From a virus, in the IMG/VR virus record IMGVR_UViG_3300042472_000598, positions 1 to 42,459 of that record: 42,459 nt of DNA; one strand, given 5' to 3'. Shown one piece after another: positions 36,110 through 42,459 of this stretch (its first letter is position 1; each line of letters starts with the position of its first letter). A program made the position numbers and the translations under genes. The notes beneath the pieces are model-generated. The model saw nothing but the letters and a program-made list of their open reading frames with translations, did not search any database and was not told the origin of the DNA.

Positions 36110-36423
36110 TGGACGCATACAAGGAAGTTACCGGCGGCCAGTTTCCTGCCCACACTTATCTATTGGATGGCAACAACTTGGTGGCCTACATTAAGATAGG
36201 AGAGCAGAAGCCTTTCTATTTTAAGAATCCAATTAAAGGATTTGACCGACGTGGTCGCAAGTTTATAAAGACTGATTCTAAGACTTTCAATGCCAAGGTA
36301 GTGAGCCATCTCATTGAGGTAAAAGGATCAAATGGCAATAGTTACCAAGTTGATCCGGAAGCACGTACATGCACCTGCCCTGGCTTTTCATTTCGTGGAT
36401 CATGCAAACATATAAATGTATAA
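36109..36423 (+). CDS. SWIM zinc-finger protein, 104 aa
   Basis: C-terminal TCTCPGFSFRGSCKHI has the CxC...CxH pattern of SWIM domains, which bind DNA or protein. The N-terminal part is a small beta-rich region. Overlaps the SGNH gene by eight bases. Confidence 0.75.
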   Translation: MDAYKEVTGGQFPAHTYLLDGNNLVAYIKIGEQKPFYFKNPIKGFDRRGRKFIKTDSKTFNAKVVSHLIEVKGSNGNSYQVDPEARTCTCPGFSFRGSCKHINV

Positions 36424-37129
36424 CCATAATGACATATTAATTGTAGGTGATAGCTTTGTAAAGGATAGGTCACACCCAACTGACTGGCCCATGGCATTGT
36501 TAACAATGCTGACAGGAAGCAAAGAGACACCAAATGGTGTAGGCATCGGCGGAACGTCTTGGTGGACTGCTAGAAAATGCATTGTCGATGCATTACAAAA
36601 TCAGCCACCAAAAATTCTAATCATTTGTCATACTGACCCACTTCGTTTACCCAGCGACAAGGATATTGGACTCAATTCCGGCACAGTATTAGGTCAAAAA
36701 TATGATACTAAAAATTCATATTGGTATTCTAAATTAGAGTTTGATGCCGCCGCAATGTATTATACTCATTTAATATCTACTGAGTTTCATAACTGGGCAA
36801 GAGACCAATGGTATAATGAATTAGACAGTCTTGTATTATCAGTTCCAATTGTTATTCACTTGCATTGTTTCCCAGACATTAAGTTTAGTAAACAAACAGA
36901 AAGTTTTGCTTTTAAGCACGGTATTACCTCAACTGAAATACTATTTGAATTACAGGTACAGGAATCTGGATCCGTACATGGTATTCATCCAGTTACATTT
37001 AGAAACCACTTTAGTCCAGAGAACAATGTCAAGATTGCCCAGACCCTTTATAGTGCTGTTATGACATTTGATCCTGCTAAGAATGGAACCAAACAGGACC
37101 TGGACCTATTGGACCAAGATGAAAAATAA
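36416..37129 (+). CDS. SGNH-type hydrolase-like protein, 237 aa
   Basis: ILIVGDSFVKD supplies the block I Ser; VGIGGTSWW resembles block II with Gly; a C-terminal NHFSPENN provides a His but the Asp-x2-His is not perfect. Third member of the SGNH group in this window (15546, 18270). Starts in the SWIM gene's end. Confidence 0.6.
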   Translation: MYNHNDILIVGDSFVKDRSHPTDWPMALLTMLTGSKETPNGVGIGGTSWWTARKCIVDALQNQPPKILIICHTDPLRLPSDKDIGLNSGTVLGQKYDTKNSYWYSKLEFDAAAMYYTHLISTEFHNWARDQWYNELDSLVLSVPIVIHLHCFPDIKFSKQTESFAFKHGITSTEILFELQVQESGSVHGIHPVTFRNHFSPENNVKIAQTLYSAVMTFDPAKNGTKQDLDLLDQDEK

Positions 37130-37152
37130 TTTTAGATTTTGCCAGAAAGTGG

Positions 37153-37181
37153 TTGACTTTTCGAACACTTTGTGGTATAAT
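37153..37181 (+). promoter_or_regulatory. Sigma70 promoter, start codon at +1
   Basis: TTGACT (37153-37158), 17 bp, TATAAT (37176-37181), six bases, ATG 37188. Confidence 0.85.
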
Positions 37182-37187
37182 AAGAAC

Positions 37188-37232
37188 ATGGACAAGAAGT
37201 TCATGCCCGACAGCAAGCGGTTTTCTTGCTAA
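37188..37232 (+). CDS. Leader peptide 3, 14 aa
   Basis: ATG at predicted +1; peptide MDKKFMPDSKRFSC. Its last codons form hairpin AGCAAG/CTTGCT (37212-37230) that includes the stop. No terminator follows. Precedes the 37259 gene, so it may adjust its translation or mRNA stability. Confidence 0.45.
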   Translation: MDKKFMPDSKRFSC

Positions 37233-37258
37233 ACTAAGACACACTCACAGGAGATATT

Positions 37259-37549
37259 ATGTCTGATAAACTTTTTACCGTGGCTGGCTATTCTACTAAA
37301 GATGGCAAAACAAAGGCCCGTTTCGCAACTGATATGACACGTATCAAGACCTTGGTTAAGACCGGTCATACCGACATCCAACTTTATGAGTTGGCCAAGC
37401 CTGCTTCCAAAGTTGAAGCACTGGAGTTCTTGCATGCCAAGAACATCGCTGGTCATGCTGGCGTTGCTATCGCCGAAGAGCTGGCCAAGCGCACAAAGCG
37501 CAAAGTGGCTGATCTTATTAAGACTGGCCCTGTTTCCAAAGCCGCTTAA
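37259..37549 (+). CDS. Hypothetical basic protein, 96 aa
   Basis: AGGAG site seven bases before ATG. Lys and Ala rich, begins MSDKLFTVAGYS, ends DLIKTGPVSKAA; helical C-terminal half. Its own strong promoter and structured leader suggest abundant expression. DNA-binding is possible from charge only. Confidence 0.7.
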   Translation: MSDKLFTVAGYSTKDGKTKARFATDMTRIKTLVKTGHTDIQLYELAKPASKVEALEFLHAKNIAGHAGVAIAEELAKRTKRKVADLIKTGPVSKAA

Positions 37550-37566
37550 TAGACTTTGGGCCTATC

Positions 37567-37598
37567 GGGGGCAGGCCTAAAGCCCCCAACAAATTTTT
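37567..37598 (+). terminator. Possible intrinsic terminator
   Basis: GGGGGC (37567-37572) pairs with GCCCCC (37582-37587), then AACAAATTTTT. Confidence 0.6.
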
Positions 37599-37609
37599 AA
37601 AGGATGCAC

Positions 37610-38944
37610 ATGTCAGCTCAAACAACTTTTGTTATTCATGCACTAGAAACACATCCTAGTCGCTTGGAGAAGGAAGCAATTATAGAAGCTGAAGCTCTTG
37701 CAGGGAACGATGTGTTCTTTGCTGGTGTGCGTCTTGCACTTGACCCAATGATCACATTTGGTGTTAAGAAAATCCCCAAGCACAGTGGTCCAGATGGTCA
37801 AGGCCTAACCTGGACTGCCTTCCGTGCTTTAGCAGATAATCTTGCTAGACGAGAGCTTACAGGTGATGCCGCCAAAACTGCAATTGAACTATGCTTGTCT
37901 GTTGCAAAACAAAGCGAATGGAACGACTGGTACATGCGTATCCTTGCAAAGGATCTGCGATGTGGCATCAGTGAAGTTACCGTAAACAAGGTAATCAACA
38001 AACTTAAACCGGTCAAGAAGCTCAAACCTGAGTATTTGATTCCTGTATTTGAATGTCAGCTTGCACATGACAGTGCCAACCATGAAAGCAAAGTATGTGG
38101 CAAAAAACTAATCGAAGTCAAACTGGATGGGGTTCGAATTCTAACAGTCGTGTACCCGGATGGACAGGTAAACCAGTACAGCCGCAATGGCAAGGAACTG
38201 GTGAACTTTGGCCACATCAAAAAGCAGTTCGAACAGGTGGCGACTGGCTTGCTGGAGCCCTGGGTGTTCGACGGCGAGATAATGTCAAGTAGTTTTCAAG
38301 ACTTGATGAAGCAGGTGCATCGTAAGAGTGCAGTGGCCGCAGATGACGCAGTATTGAATCTGTTTGATTGCGTTCCACTTGTGCATTTTAAAGCAGGCAA
38401 ATGGAATGCCAAACAAACATTCCGTACCGCGCATATCATGCAGTTTGTTGAGCATCACCAAGCTACCTTGACTCATGTTAGAGCCTTGGCACAGGAACTT
38501 GTTGACTTGGATACACCAGAAGGCAAGTTACGTTTTAAAGAGATTAATGCACAGGCCATTGATGGTGGTTATGAAGGCATTATGATCAAAGAACCCGATG
38601 CTGGCTACGAATGTAAACGCAGTGTAGCATGGCTCAAATTAAAACCATTTATTGAAGTTAGTTTAGGAGTAATTGATGTTGAAGAAGGTACAGGAAAAAA
38701 TGTTGGACGCCTCGGTGCTCTTGTATGTGAAGGCATTGACGATGGTAAAACGATTAGGGTCAACGTGGGCAGTGGCTTTAGCGATGAGCATCGTATTGAG
38801 TATTGGAGCGGCAGGACTGCTCTTAATGGCAGTATCGTAGAAGTACGTGCAGACGCCATCACACAAAATCAAGATGGCTCATACAGTTTACGATTCCCCC
38901 GATTCTTACGTTTTCGTGGATTCGAAGCAGGCGAAAAATTATAA
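37610..38944 (+). CDS. ATP-dependent DNA ligase, T4 gp30-like
   Basis: 444 aa from the ATG at 37610, five bases after AGGA; the ATG at 37604 overlaps the ribosome site. Nucleotidyl-transfer motif I EVKLDGVRI (Lys171 forms the ligase-AMP), then FDGEIM (motif III), a YEGIMIKEP segment (motif IV) and WLKLKP (motif V). The C-terminal OB region ends RFPRFLRFRGFEAGEKL. Seals nicks during replication and repair. Confidence 0.9.
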   Translation: MSAQTTFVIHALETHPSRLEKEAIIEAEALAGNDVFFAGVRLALDPMITFGVKKIPKHSGPDGQGLTWTAFRALADNLARRELTGDAAKTAIELCLSVAKQSEWNDWYMRILAKDLRCGISEVTVNKVINKLKPVKKLKPEYLIPVFECQLAHDSANHESKVCGKKLIEVKLDGVRILTVVYPDGQVNQYSRNGKELVNFGHIKKQFEQVATGLLEPWVFDGEIMSSSFQDLMKQVHRKSAVAADDAVLNLFDCVPLVHFKAGKWNAKQTFRTAHIMQFVEHHQATLTHVRALAQELVDLDTPEGKLRFKEINAQAIDGGYEGIMIKEPDAGYECKRSVAWLKLKPFIEVSLGVIDVEEGTGKNVGRLGALVCEGIDDGKTIRVNVGSGFSDEHRIEYWSGRTALNGSIVEVRADAITQNQDGSYSLRFPRFLRFRGFEAGEKL

Positions 38945-38969
38945 CTAAATTAAACAACAAGGAAAAGTC

Positions 38970-39143
38970 ATGGGCGGCAAAGCTAAATCAATATATCTTA
39001 CAATACTTCCAAAAGGCTCTCATGTCAGTGTCTTTAAGAAGTTATTTTTTGAAGCCAAGAGCTACAATGAATATGTCAAGAGCGAAGAGTTCAAGACTCA
39101 ATGGCCCGCTGATAAATTTGACATTGTAAAAGAAGTGTATTAA
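38970..39143 (+). CDS. Small hypothetical protein, 57 aa
   Basis: AAGGAAAAG before ATG. Begins MGGKAKSIYLTILPKG; basic, alpha/beta. One base before the next gene. Function unknown. Confidence 0.65.
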   Translation: MGGKAKSIYLTILPKGSHVSVFKKLFFEAKSYNEYVKSEEFKTQWPADKFDIVKEVY

Positions 39144-39144
39144 A

Positions 39145-39309
39145 ATGAACGACGCCAACAAATGTAGTGTTTGTAATTGTGAATTTACTGATGACGAAGG
39201 TGGCATACTTGGCTACTTTGGAATGATTCCTGTATCGTTTTGCCCAACATGCTATAGTTGTATGTGCGATATGGTACATCAGGTAACCCAAGAGTTTGAA
39301 GAAGAATGA
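39145..39309 (+). CDS. Small zinc-binding protein, 54 aa
   Basis: CSVCNC near the N-terminus and CPTCYSCMC in the middle give seven Cys, enough for one or two zinc sites. Acidic tail. Overlaps the next gene by four bases. Confidence 0.65.
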   Translation: MNDANKCSVCNCEFTDDEGGILGYFGMIPVSFCPTCYSCMCDMVHQVTQEFEEE

Positions 39310-39560
39310 ACGAACGTATTAAAGAATTTGCATTTGAAGCTAGGTTAATCACTGTTGATGGCATCACACGCTATGCATCAGATTACGAGTTTGAAAAACG
39401 ATTTGCTGATTTGATTATTCGGGAATGTATTGACAAGATTGAAACACATCGTATTCCTGTTGGCAATAGTGCCGCAGGTGAAATGGCGTGTGAATGGACT
39501 TATAGTGCGTTAAAAGAAGTTAGGGACGAAATTAAAGAACATTTTGGAGTAGTGGAATGA
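39306..39560 (+). CDS. Phage paralogue family protein 1, 84 aa
   Basis: Begins MNERIKEFAFEA and ends KEHFGVVE, with an FADLIIREC helix. First of three tandem homologues with the frame MNxRIxE, FAxLIVxE and FGVxE. Coupled to neighbours by ATGA overlaps. Function unknown. Confidence 0.75.
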   Translation: MNERIKEFAFEARLITVDGITRYASDYEFEKRFADLIIRECIDKIETHRIPVGNSAAGEMACEWTYSALKEVRDEIKEHFGVVE

Positions 39561-39742
39561 ATCTACGAATTCAAGAACTTATTAACCAATCAAAACGATT
39601 GACATATGAGCATAATGTTAGTTTGGAAAGTTTTGCAGAGTTGATTGTAAAAGAAATGTTACAGACTTGTGAGGATCATCCTGCTTGGACTGGTCGCATG
39701 ATCGGTGAGCAGATTAAACAAGATTTCGGAGTTGAAGAATGA
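39557..39742 (+). CDS. Phage paralogue family protein 2, 61 aa
   Basis: Begins MNLRIQELINQ, FAELIVKEM, ends KQDFGVEE. The shortest copy. Confidence 0.75.
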   Translation: MNLRIQELINQSKRLTYEHNVSLESFAELIVKEMLQTCEDHPAWTGRMIGEQIKQDFGVEE

Positions 39743-40062
39743 ACAAACGAATCAAAGAACTTTACGGAAATGCTCTGGACAAAGCAGTACCCTATACTTG
39801 GCATAATCTTGATCATGCCGAAGTGGAAAAGATCATGAAAGAGTTCGCCGAGTTGATTGTGCAGGAATGTGCCAAGGTTGCTGATATCGCAGATGAAAAC
39901 AAGTGCGAATGGATTGGTGGTAATATATTAACACATTTCGGAGTTGAAGACCGTGCTGTTCCAATTTTGTCGGCTGATGAGCAGGCACTATTTGCTGGAA
40001 TTACATCCAGCAAGTTGTTTACGATTGCTGGTGCAAAGAAACATTTCGGAGTAGTAGAATGA
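39739..40062 (+). CDS. Phage paralogue family protein 3, 107 aa
   Basis: Begins MNKRIKELYGNA, FAELIVQECA, and reaches the family end THFGVED, then continues 32 residues to a second KHFGVVE ending. This looks like an internal duplication of the tail. Confidence 0.75.
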   Translation: MNKRIKELYGNALDKAVPYTWHNLDHAEVEKIMKEFAELIVQECAKVADIADENKCEWIGGNILTHFGVEDRAVPILSADEQALFAGITSSKLFTIAGAKKHFGVVE

Positions 40063-40298
40063 ATGGCACACCAGCAGACAAAAGCCCGGGCATAACTGGC
40101 TTTATTGAAATCTTTGAAGGTAGGCTTAACAAGATGAAGCTACACCTTAAAGAAGAATTGAGCAAGGCCAAGGGTGAGCGAAATCGTAAGCTGATTAAAA
40201 GTCAACTGTCTGATGCCAAGAAACTAAACCGGACACTGAAAGAAATGCGTAATGCTAATATCAAAATGTGTCCACATTGCGGAGAAAAACTATGTTAA
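40059..40298 (+). CDS. Small protein with C-terminal CxxC pair, 79 aa
   Basis: Lys-rich coiled-coil-like centre and a C-terminal CPHCGEKLC, a half zinc-ribbon. Overlaps both neighbours. Function unknown. Confidence 0.65.
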   Translation: MNGTPADKSPGITGFIEIFEGRLNKMKLHLKEELSKAKGERNRKLIKSQLSDAKKLNRTLKEMRNANIKMCPHCGEKLC

Positions 40299-40489
40299 AA
40301 GATAGACGAGTATTATTAGAGCAAGATTTGAAAAAGGCGCACGAAGCGGCAGCCGCAATGTATCTGGACATTGTCACACACAACGGTGATACGGCCAGTG
40401 CCGAATATCAAGCACTTAAAAATCGTATCACAAGCCTACAGTTTGATCTTAACGTGGTGAATCAACTGATCTATAAAGGCCACGAATGA
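40292..40489 (+). CDS. Small coiled-coil protein, 65 aa
   Basis: Starts within the previous gene's end. Begins MLKDRRVLLEQDLKKAHEA; long helix with EYQALKNRITSLQFDL heptads. Function unknown. Confidence 0.65.
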   Translation: MLKDRRVLLEQDLKKAHEAAAAMYLDIVTHNGDTASAEYQALKNRITSLQFDLNVVNQLIYKGHE

Positions 40490-40713
40490 CTTACACCGTT
40501 GCTCGATCCAATGTTAAATCTATTCGCCCAGGCGAACCGCATTTTACAATCAGCAACGGCCTGGTAGTGACCAGTCGAGCCAGCTTTGAAATCAGCAATA
40601 ACTGTCCAGCAGAATATAAAAGTATCATTGTTACTGCCATAAAGGCAGGATGGATCAAACCTGTTGCCCATGTAACTGACGAAGAGTACATGGTCATGCA
40701 GTTGTCTAATTAG
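40486..40713 (+). CDS. Hypothetical protein, 75 aa
   Basis: ATGA overlap with previous gene. Begins MTYTVARSNVKSIRPG; beta-rich. Function unknown. Confidence 0.65.
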   Translation: MTYTVARSNVKSIRPGEPHFTISNGLVVTSRASFEISNNCPAEYKSIIVTAIKAGWIKPVAHVTDEEYMVMQLSN

Positions 40714-40721
40714 GAATAGAT

Positions 40722-40958
40722 ATGAACGTTATCAGTATAGACCCAGTAGAAAAAGAAAAACGTCGCCACCGAGCTGAACTGTTAGAAGTGCTTGACGAAA
40801 TGCGTAAACAAATTGAACAGGGCAACATAGTAGAATTTGTAGCAGTAAGTATGTGCGATGATGGGGAACCACAGATTCATAGTTTGGTAAGAGACTTACC
40901 TACAGCAGTTGGCCTATTTGAACTAGGCAAGCACATGATTATTCAACAGGACTATTAA
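40722..40958 (+). CDS. Hypothetical protein, 78 aa
   Basis: AGGAA site. Begins MNVISIDPVEKEKRRHR; basic N-terminus then acidic. Function unknown. Confidence 0.65.
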   Translation: MNVISIDPVEKEKRRHRAELLEVLDEMRKQIEQGNIVEFVAVSMCDDGEPQIHSLVRDLPTAVGLFELGKHMIIQQDY

Positions 40959-40959
40959 A

Positions 40960-41169
40960 ATGGCTACAAAGAAAAAAACAGCAGTAGTTACCGAGGCAGT
41001 GGTTGTCAAAGGCAGTCACCTTACAGTAACAACATATCCAGATGGTAAGACCACATTGGAGTGGGATGATGACGCATTGCTTCGTGATGTGCGTGAGGCC
41101 TTGGCTAGTGTAGAAACTGTAGTAGAGAAGCCAAAACGCACACGGAAGAAGAAAGATGCTGAGGCCTAA
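40960..41169 (+). CDS. Small hypothetical protein, 69 aa
   Basis: One base after the previous stop. Lys-rich ends (MATKKKTAV and KPKRTRKKKDAEA) flank a small beta region with TVTTYPDGKTTLEWDD. Nucleic-acid binding possible. Stop overlaps the next start by one base. Confidence 0.65.
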   Translation: MATKKKTAVVTEAVVVKGSHLTVTTYPDGKTTLEWDDDALLRDVREALASVETVVEKPKRTRKKKDAEA

Positions 41170-41849
41170 TGTCTCAACTTTATTGCTTAGTTCCACTCCC
41201 TGTTGCTGATTTAAAAAATTTGTTAGGAAAAGATTTCATTTCTAATTTCCAGGCTGAAATTGATACTATTATTTTGCCTTTAAGAAAACACATTGCACAA
41301 GGACGCCCTGCCAGTATGGGCAAAGAGTTGTGGGAATATGCAGTAGCAGACAGTATCGAAGGTGGAGTATGGTGTGGTGCAGGTAAGAGCATAGTAGATG
41401 TTAGCATTGGTACCGACATAGGGTGTGATGTTAAAAGTATACAAATAGGAAAAACTACTACAACAGAAGCCAGCATGTTCCAACCTTTATCCGACGCTGA
41501 GCCAGCGGCAGAACATTTTAAAAATAAAAATAAACAAGAACTTTGGAACCTGTTTGTTGCTGGATGGCTCAAGAAAGTATCATCAATAAAAGAATACTAT
41601 CTTTTGGCAATCTTCCGAGACAGAAATACCTTTGATTGTTCAATTGCGGCTTTTAAAGTAGACAATATTAGTGTACAATATACACAAGAGGCATGCGATT
41701 TTTCAAAGAAGTCTATGAAAGTAAATTCCTTGGTAGATCCACTGTTTGCAGAAACAAAAGTATATATTGGCAAAACACGATTAGAATTTCGAGTTAAAAA
41801 ATCAGTATTTTCTGATCCACAATACGCAATGGAAATTTATAAATTTTAA
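41169..41849 (+). CDS. Unknown protein, possible PD-(D/E)xK nuclease fold, 226 aa
   Basis: IVDVSIGTDIGCDVKSIQIGK (two short motifs: an Asp strand and DVK eight to nine residues later) fits the D...(D/E)xK core of restriction-endonuclease-like folds, followed by a long alpha/beta part. No methyltransferase partner nearby. The motif match is weak, so the name is tentative. Confidence 0.6.
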   Translation: MSQLYCLVPLPVADLKNLLGKDFISNFQAEIDTIILPLRKHIAQGRPASMGKELWEYAVADSIEGGVWCGAGKSIVDVSIGTDIGCDVKSIQIGKTTTTEASMFQPLSDAEPAAEHFKNKNKQELWNLFVAGWLKKVSSIKEYYLLAIFRDRNTFDCSIAAFKVDNISVQYTQEACDFSKKSMKVNSLVDPLFAETKVYIGKTRLEFRVKKSVFSDPQYAMEIYKF

Positions 41850-41850
41850 A

Positions 41851-42162
41851 ATGGCAAAACGTAAACCTAAACAAGAACCCAAAGTTTCCGAACAGGATCT
41901 CATTGACGACCTAGAGGAACTTATGTTAGAATTTGATGAACTAGTTAAACAAGGAGACATCATGACAACAGCAAATAGGCTAGGTAAGCTAGCAAAAGTA
42001 AATGAATCAATCACTATCAATCGGTATGACAACGGTTGGATGGCTGATATTGGAGGCCGCGATGCTGACAACGAATGGAAGAACTGTAAGATTGTATGTA
42101 ACACAGAAGAAGAACTTATTGCGTTAATCAAAGAATATAACGCAATGGATTTAGACGTTTAA
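41851..42162 (+). CDS. Hypothetical protein, 103 aa
   Basis: Begins MAKRKPKQEPKVSEQ, acidic helix, then INRYDNGWMADIGGRDADNEWKN-type strand region (about residues 56-78). One base after the previous gene. Function unknown. Confidence 0.65.
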   Translation: MAKRKPKQEPKVSEQDLIDDLEELMLEFDELVKQGDIMTTANRLGKLAKVNESITINRYDNGWMADIGGRDADNEWKNCKIVCNTEEELIALIKEYNAMDLDV

Positions 42163-42171
42163 GGAACAAAC

Positions 42172-42459
42172 ATGGCAACCTGGACACTCAAGACTTTATA
42201 CAAGAAGTCTGCTATTGAAAAACAGTATTGGTACAAAGATGGCCAAACTGTTATTCGATATGAAGGTTATCGCTGGGGTGAGTTCTACTGCGAAAGCGAT
42301 CAACAACCTGAATTAGATTTGAATAACTTGGTAGAATACAATCTAAGCAACAGTGATTATGATTGGGAACTAGTAAGCCTTGATGATGGTTGCTGGGCTG
42401 AGTGGGAATTTCCAGAAGACATGAGCAAAGAAGACCAAGAAGCCATTGAGAATGCCTGG
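42172..42459 (+). CDS. Acidic Trp-rich protein, 3' end outside window
   Basis: AAGGAA site before ATG; the frame stays open for 96 codons to the window edge. Begins MATWTLKTLYKKSA, with YEGYRWGEFYCE and many Asp, Glu and Trp. Function unknown. Confidence 0.65.
   Translation, partial: MATWTLKTLYKKSAIEKQYWYKDGQTVIRYEGYRWGEFYCESDQQPELDLNNLVEYNLSNSDYDWELVSLDDGCWAEWEFPEDMSKEDQEAIENAW

Noticed and set aside
1-42459. Bacterial chromosome segment
   Set aside because: No housekeeping operon; very short overlapping unknown genes, a T4-type ligase and dense tRNA arrays favour a large phage. Cannot be fully excluded without structural genes.
1-42459. CRISPR array, integrase or insertion sequence
   Set aside because: No regularly spaced repeats, no transposase or integrase motif, and no terminal inverted repeats with target duplications seen.

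Overview
The window looks like part of a large tailed-phage genome (or a closely related phage-like element), probably infecting a Gram-negative proteobacterium. The grounds are: many small, tightly packed or overlapping genes of unknown function; a T4-type ATP-dependent DNA ligase and a polynucleotide-kinase-like P-loop protein; a cell-wall hydrolase; two tRNA arrays; and no ribosomal or housekeeping operon. Promoters are consensus sigma70 type (TTGACA, 17 bp, TATAAT), every tRNA gene encodes its own CCA, and one array leader carries a proteobacterial rRNA-type boxA. The host assignment is inference. The phage assignment rests on gene content only; no capsid or tail gene is visible.

Layout. 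1-4757: end of a subtilisin-family exported protease, then an overlapping run of small genes with a PNK-like kinase and a lipoprotein alpha/beta hydrolase. 4737-6668: methyltransferase and two 2-oxoglutarate/Fe(II)-type oxygenases. 6687-10363: leader attenuator, tRNA-Gly, then tRNA array 1 (11 further tRNAs, a radical SAM gene, a small phage gene and about 1.2 kb of hairpin-rich non-coding RNA), driven by a strong promoter plus boxA and closed by an 18-bp inverted repeat. 10370-13139: HExxH metalloprotease-like protein, a phosphatase and two more Fe(II) oxygenases. 13203-15520: ahpC-psiE-ahpD-fpr. 15546-16837: SGNH hydrolase, sulfotransferase, small membrane protein. 16865-21084: second attenuator and tRNA array 2 (15 tRNAs with small genes between). 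21055-27480: penicillin-binding protein, a cobalamin-type radical SAM enzyme fused by overlap to an Fe(II) oxygenase, and further oxygenases. 27592-29978: exported small proteins, iscU, iscA, clpP. 30081-42459: SleB-type hydrolase, second cobalamin-type radical SAM, many small promoter-driven unknown genes, SGNH protein, DNA ligase and a long string of overlapping small genes.

How it fits together. The 27 tRNAs cover all twenty amino acids, including an initiator, an elongator Met and an Ile(CAU), and under normal wobble can read every sense codon. The phage thus carries a complete decoding set, transcribed from units that imitate host rRNA operons. A second theme is iron enzymology: three radical SAM proteins, nine Fe(II)/2OG-type oxygenases, IscU and IscA for cluster assembly, an AhpC/AhpD peroxidase pair, and a ferredoxin-NADP reductase that could feed electrons to radical SAM enzymes. 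The substrates of these enzymes are unknown. A third theme is regulation: recurring promoters that place an AUG exactly at the expected +1, a 16-bp palindrome upstream of several promoters, and two leader-peptide/terminator attenuators in front of the tRNA arrays.
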